Assembly (NCBI RefSeq): GCF_000633535.1
Contig: NZ_AYMR01000009.1
Location: forward strand, 496,001-560,000
DNA from: Leifsonia aquatica H1aii
GTDB lineage: Bacteria; Actinomycetota; Actinomycetes; Actinomycetales; Microbacteriaceae
Reading direction: 5' to 3'
Length of the DNA stretch: 64,000 nucleotides
Below are positions 61,317 to 64,000 of this stretch, in pieces. Both the position numbers and the translations under genes were made by a program. A model generated the notes under the pieces. That model had not been told where the DNA came from. It worked only from the letters and a program-made list of their open reading frames with translations, and did no database searches. How positions within the stretch are numbered: the first letter of the stretch is position 1; the number at the start of each line of letters is the position of its first letter.

Positions 61317-61850
61317 TCAGCGCCTGCGGACCAGCCGCACGACGTCCACCGCGACGTCGCCGATCCGTTCGACCTTCGACCCGCCGTCGGCGGTGAAGCC
61401 GTTGCGGCGGTAGAACGCGTACGCCCGCGGGTTGTCGGCCATGACCCAGAGGTAGGCGTCCGCTGCGCCGACGGCTGCGTCGAGCAGGAGCTGACCGGCT
61501 CCCGAGCCGTGCGCGCCGGCGAGCACGTAGATGCCCTCGAGCTCCAGCGACACCGGCGCGGAGGCGTCCCGCCCGGAACCCGCGGACGCCCAGCCGATGA
61601 TCGTCCCCGCGGCTTCCGCCACCCACACCGCCGTGCGCCCGGACTCGATCAGGGCGGCCCAGCCCGCAGCGCGCCGCTCCTCGTCGAGACCGGCCAGGAG
61701 GTCGGCGGGCAGCTGCCGGGCGTACGCCTCCCGCCACGCGGCGACATGGACGTGCGCGATGCCGACGGCGTCGGCCGCCGTGGCGCGCCGCACGGTCACG
61801 GGCGCCACGATGCCGACGGCGTCGGCCGCCGTGGCGCGCCGCACGGTCAC
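61317..61850 (-). CDS. GNAT family N-acetyltransferase with duplicated N-terminus
   Basis: Up to 177 residues with the GNAT fold: VTVRRATAADAVGIAHVHVAAWREAY, then LELEGIYVLAGAHGSGAGQLLLDAA (acetyl-CoA loop) and VMADNPRAYAFYRRNGFTADGG. The first 17 residues are encoded twice by a 51-bp direct repeat that includes the GTG start. Translation may therefore begin at 61850 or at the equivalent GTG at 61799, the latter giving the normal GNAT length (160). It follows ybaK by 23 bp in a glgX-ybaK-GNAT operon. Confidence 0.86.
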   Translation of the reverse strand: MTVRRATAADAVGIVAPVTVRRATAADAVGIAHVHVAAWREAYARQLPADLLAGLDEERRAAGWAALIESGRTAVWVAEAAGTIIGWASAGSGRDASAPVSLELEGIYVLAGAHGSGAGQLLLDAAVGAADAYLWVMADNPRAYAFYRRNGFTADGGSKVERIGDVAVDVVRLVRRR

Positions 61851-61857
61851 GGGCGCC
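61757..61857. repeat. 51-bp direct tandem duplication across the GNAT start
   Basis: Copies 61757-61807 and 61808-61857 are identical apart from the last base of the unit. The length is a multiple of three, so the frame is preserved. Lack of divergence suggests a recent event. Confidence 0.95.
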
Positions 61858-61873
61858 CGCTCGGCCCGCCCGG

Positions 61874-62371
61874 TCAGGACGACGCCTTCGCGATCGCCGC
61901 ATACGACCCGTCGGTCGCCGCCAGGAGGTCGGCCGGCGCGAGTTCGAGGTCGAGCCCCCGTCTGCCGCCCGAGACGAAGACGGTGTCGAAGAGCTGAGCG
62001 GTCTCGTCCACCACCGTGACGTGCCGGTTCTTCTGGCCGATCGGGCTGATCCCACCGACCACGTAGCCCGTCCGACGCTCGGCGACGGCCGGGTCGGCCA
62101 TGGAAGCCCGCTTGGCGCCCACCGCGCCGGCCAGCGCCTTGAGGTCCAGCAGCCCGGTCACGGGCACGACGCCAACCACCACGCCGAGCTCGGTGTCGGC
62201 GAGCAACGTCTTGAACACCCGCTCCGGCTCGACTCCGAGCGCCTCCGCGGCCTCCAGCCCGAACGAGGCGGCGGCCGGATCGTGCGTGTAGGGATGCAGC
62301 GTGAAAGGCAGCCCGGCCCTCGTCAGCGCGGCCGTCGCCGGCGTGCCGGCGGCGGCCTTCTGCTTCGCCAT
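61874..62371 (-). CDS. ybaK: Cys-tRNA(Pro)/Cys-tRNA(Cys) deacylase YbaK
   Basis: A 165-residue trans-editing protein that hydrolyses mis-charged Cys-tRNA(Pro). The YbaK fold is recognised by SFGLEAAEALGVEPERVFKTLLADTELGVVVGVVPVTGLLDLKALAGAVGAKRASMAD, with the key Lys in FKTLL, and GYVVGGISPIGQKNRHVTVVDE. Its ATG overlaps the glgX stop. Confidence 0.95.
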   Translation of the reverse strand: MAKQKAAAGTPATAALTRAGLPFTLHPYTHDPAAASFGLEAAEALGVEPERVFKTLLADTELGVVVGVVPVTGLLDLKALAGAVGAKRASMADPAVAERRTGYVVGGISPIGQKNRHVTVVDETAQLFDTVFVSGGRRGLDLELAPADLLAATDGSYAAIAKASS

Positions 62372-64000
62372 CAGTCGGCCGGCCCGGTCACGCGCGGTCC
62401 GTTCGCCCGGAACAACTGCATGGACGTCCCGCCGACCAGCCGCGTCGAGCCGGGCGCCAGCAGCGCCGGGTCCTCCGCGATCGGGACCTCGGTCGCGCTG
62501 TCCCAGAGCAGCTGGTACGACTCGACCCCGGGGGCGGCCGGAAGCGAGACCTCCACGTCGTCCTCGACCCCGTGGACGATGAGGAGCACCCGGTTGAACT
62601 CCTCCGTGTCCGGGGTGGAGGCGACCAGGTACTGCAGCGTGCGGTTCTCGGGCGAGTTCCAGTCCACGTCGTCCATCCCGGCGCCGGTGGCGTCGAACCA
62701 GTCCATGTGACTCGCGTTGGGTGTCGTCTCCCCGTAGACGGCGTAGCGGCTCGGCCGCAGGGCGGGGTTCGTGCGCCGCAGTTCCAGGAGGCGCTTCGTC
62801 GTCTCGTGGAACTCGCGCTGCTCGCGCGTGCGCAGCCAGCTCAGCCAGGTGAGCTCGCTGTCGTGGCAGTACGCGTTGTTGTTGCCGCGCTGGGTGCGGC
62901 CGTACTCGTCACCGGCCGTGATCATCGGCACGCCGGCCGAGAGCAGCAGGGTCCCCATCAGGTTGCGCATCGCCTTGCTGCGGCTCAGCAGCACGCTCTC
63001 GTCCACCGTCGGCCCTTCGACACCGTGGTTGAACGACCGGTTGTTGTCCGTGCCGTCGCGGTTGTCCTCGCCGTTGCCGAGGTTGTGCTTGACGTCGTAG
63101 GCGGTGAGGTCGGCCATGGTGAAGCCGTCGTGCGCGGTGACGAAATTGACCGAGGCGAGCGGCCCGCGCTCGGGGGAGAAAGTGTTCGAGGAGCCCGCGA
63201 GCCGGGTGGCGAAACCGCCGATGCCCACCGGCGCCTGCCCGTTCCGCCGTGCCTCCGCGACGTCGGCGAGCCAGAAGTTGCGCACACGGTCGCGGTAGCG
63301 GTCGTTCCACTCCGACCAGCCGTCGGGGAAGTTGCCGGTCTGCCACCCGCCCAGGCCGACGTCCCACGGCTCGGCGATCATCTTCACGCCCTGCAGGCCC
63401 GGGTCGTCGAGCGCCGCGTGCAGCAGCGGGTGCTCGGGGGAGTAGGACGCGTCGGCGCCGCGGCCGAGCGTCGCCGCCAGGTCGAACCGGAAGCCGTCGA
63501 TCTGCATCTCGTTCGCCCAGTACCGCAGCGAGTCGAGCACGAGCCGCTGCGGCACGGGCCGGCCGAAGTCGACGGTGTTGCCGCACCCCGTGACATCGAT
63601 GTAGACGCCGTGGTCGTCCTGCCGGTAGTAGGTGGCATTGTCGATTCCGCGCAGACTGGTGCGCGGACCCCCGATACCCTCCTCAGCGGTGTGGTTGTAG
63701 ACCACGTCGAGGATGACCTCGATCCCGGCCAGATGGAGGAGCTTCACCATGCCCTTGAACTCGGCGATGACCGCCTCCGGGCCGGCCGCCTGAGCCGCCC
63801 GCGACGCGTACGGCGCGTGCGGAGCGAAGAAGTTGAGGGTGTTGTACCCCCAGTAGTTCGTCAGCCCCTGCTGGATCAGCCGCTGCTCCGAGACGAACGT
63901 GTGCACCGGGAGCAGTTCGACCGCGGTCACGCCGAGGTCGCGCAGGTAGCCGATCGACGACTCGTGGGCGAGACCGGCATAGGTGCCGCGCAGCTCCTCC
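62371..64000 (-). CDS. glgX: Glycogen debranching enzyme GlgX (5' end outside window)
   Basis: At least 543 codons of an isoamylase-type GH13 enzyme that cleaves alpha-1,6 branches of phosphorylase limit dextrin. Visible: AVELLPVHTFVSEQRLIQQGLTNYWGYNT, IEVILDVVYNHTAEE, DGFRFDLAATLGR (nucleophile Asp), MIAEPWDVG (acid/base Glu), NFVTAHDGFTMADLTAY and ITAGDEYGRTQRGNNNAYCHD. The frame runs open through 64000, so the N-terminal CBM48 region lies outside. It complements GlgP encoded about 9 kb away. Confidence 0.95.
   Translation of the reverse strand, partial: EELRGTYAGLAHESSIGYLRDLGVTAVELLPVHTFVSEQRLIQQGLTNYWGYNTLNFFAPHAPYASRAAQAAGPEAVIAEFKGMVKLLHLAGIEVILDVVYNHTAEEGIGGPRTSLRGIDNATYYRQDDHGVYIDVTGCGNTVDFGRPVPQRLVLDSLRYWANEMQIDGFRFDLAATLGRGADASYSPEHPLLHAALDDPGLQGVKMIAEPWDVGLGGWQTGNFPDGWSEWNDRYRDRVRNFWLADVAEARRNGQAPVGIGGFATRLAGSSNTFSPERGPLASVNFVTAHDGFTMADLTAYDVKHNLGNGEDNRDGTDNNRSFNHGVEGPTVDESVLLSRSKAMRNLMGTLLLSAGVPMITAGDEYGRTQRGNNNAYCHDSELTWLSWLRTREQREFHETTKRLLELRRTNPALRPSRYAVYGETTPNASHMDWFDATGAGMDDVDWNSPENRTLQYLVASTPDTEEFNRVLLIVHGVEDDVEVSLPAAPGVESYQLLWDSATEVPIAEDPALLAPGSTRLVGGTSMQLFRANGPRVTGPAD

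Noticed and set aside
1-64000. tRNA, rRNA, 4.5S RNA or tmRNA genes
   Set aside because: No T-arm GGTTCGANNC with matching acceptor stem, and no recognisable SRP RNA or tmRNA segment was found by eye.

Overview
The window is high-GC chromosomal DNA from an actinobacterium, most likely the family Microbacteriaceae (Leifsonia-like). The evidence is the codon use, GTG/TTG start codons, an unbroken set of housekeeping genes in actinobacterial order, a GlgE-type alpha-glucan pathway, DUF2469, large DivIVA-like coiled-coil proteins and TANNNT -10 boxes sitting directly upstream of start codons. The genus is an inference. I see no rRNA, tRNA, CRISPR array, prophage or insertion sequence.

Layout. 1-771: 3'-truncated acetyltransferase. 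1012-6220: branched-chain amino acid ABC importer livJHMGF. 6323-14106: smc and the SRP pair ftsY/ffh, with a CHAD protein and two small conserved genes. 14117-16866: two tandem SGNH lipoproteins and a glutamate-cysteine ligase family 2 enzyme, all on the minus strand. 17019-21268: rpsP-khpA-rimM and trmD, the usual operon split by a gntR/MFS pair. 21308-25103: map, a membrane protein, rplS, lepB, rnhB, DUF2469. 25134-30471: a possibly frameshifted zinc-ribbon gene, yraN-yifB-dprA, an octanucleotide repeat array, xerC and an M23 peptidase. 30798-38169: sugar porter, rpsB-tsf, pyrH-frr-cdsA, a DivIVA-domain protein and a lytic transglycosylase. 38205-47756: zinc-binding protein, hydrolase, AI-2E family permease, a 922-residue hendecad coiled-coil protein, a small secreted protein, a large membrane protein with a thioredoxin-TPR protein, and an NAD(P)-binding protein. 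47740-54750: glgB and glgE facing glgP. 54815-61291: copper amine oxidase with a His/Met-rich membrane protein, two APC permeases and an IclR regulator. 61317-64000: acetyltransferase, ybaK and 5'-truncated glgX.

How it works together. GlgE and GlgB build branched alpha-glucan from maltose-1-phosphate, while GlgP and GlgX degrade it. RpsP, KhpA, RimM, TrmD, RplS, RpsB, Tsf, Frr, Ffh, FtsY and LepB serve ribosome assembly, translation and secretion. The amine oxidase cluster looks like an import-and-oxidise unit for a primary amine. At least fourteen genes have a TANNNT hexamer 6-9 nt before the start codon, which indicates widespread leaderless transcription.

Items that stand out: a 44-fold perfect 11-residue repeat protein with a DivIVA-type N-terminus; the gntR/MFS insertion inside the rimM-trmD operon; a 30-bp divergent promoter between the CHAD gene and ftsY; an amine oxidase with a His-rich tail translationally coupled to a His/Met-rich membrane protein; an 8-bp tandem repeat array between dprA and xerC; and a perfect inverted repeat carrying the lepB -10 box in its loop.
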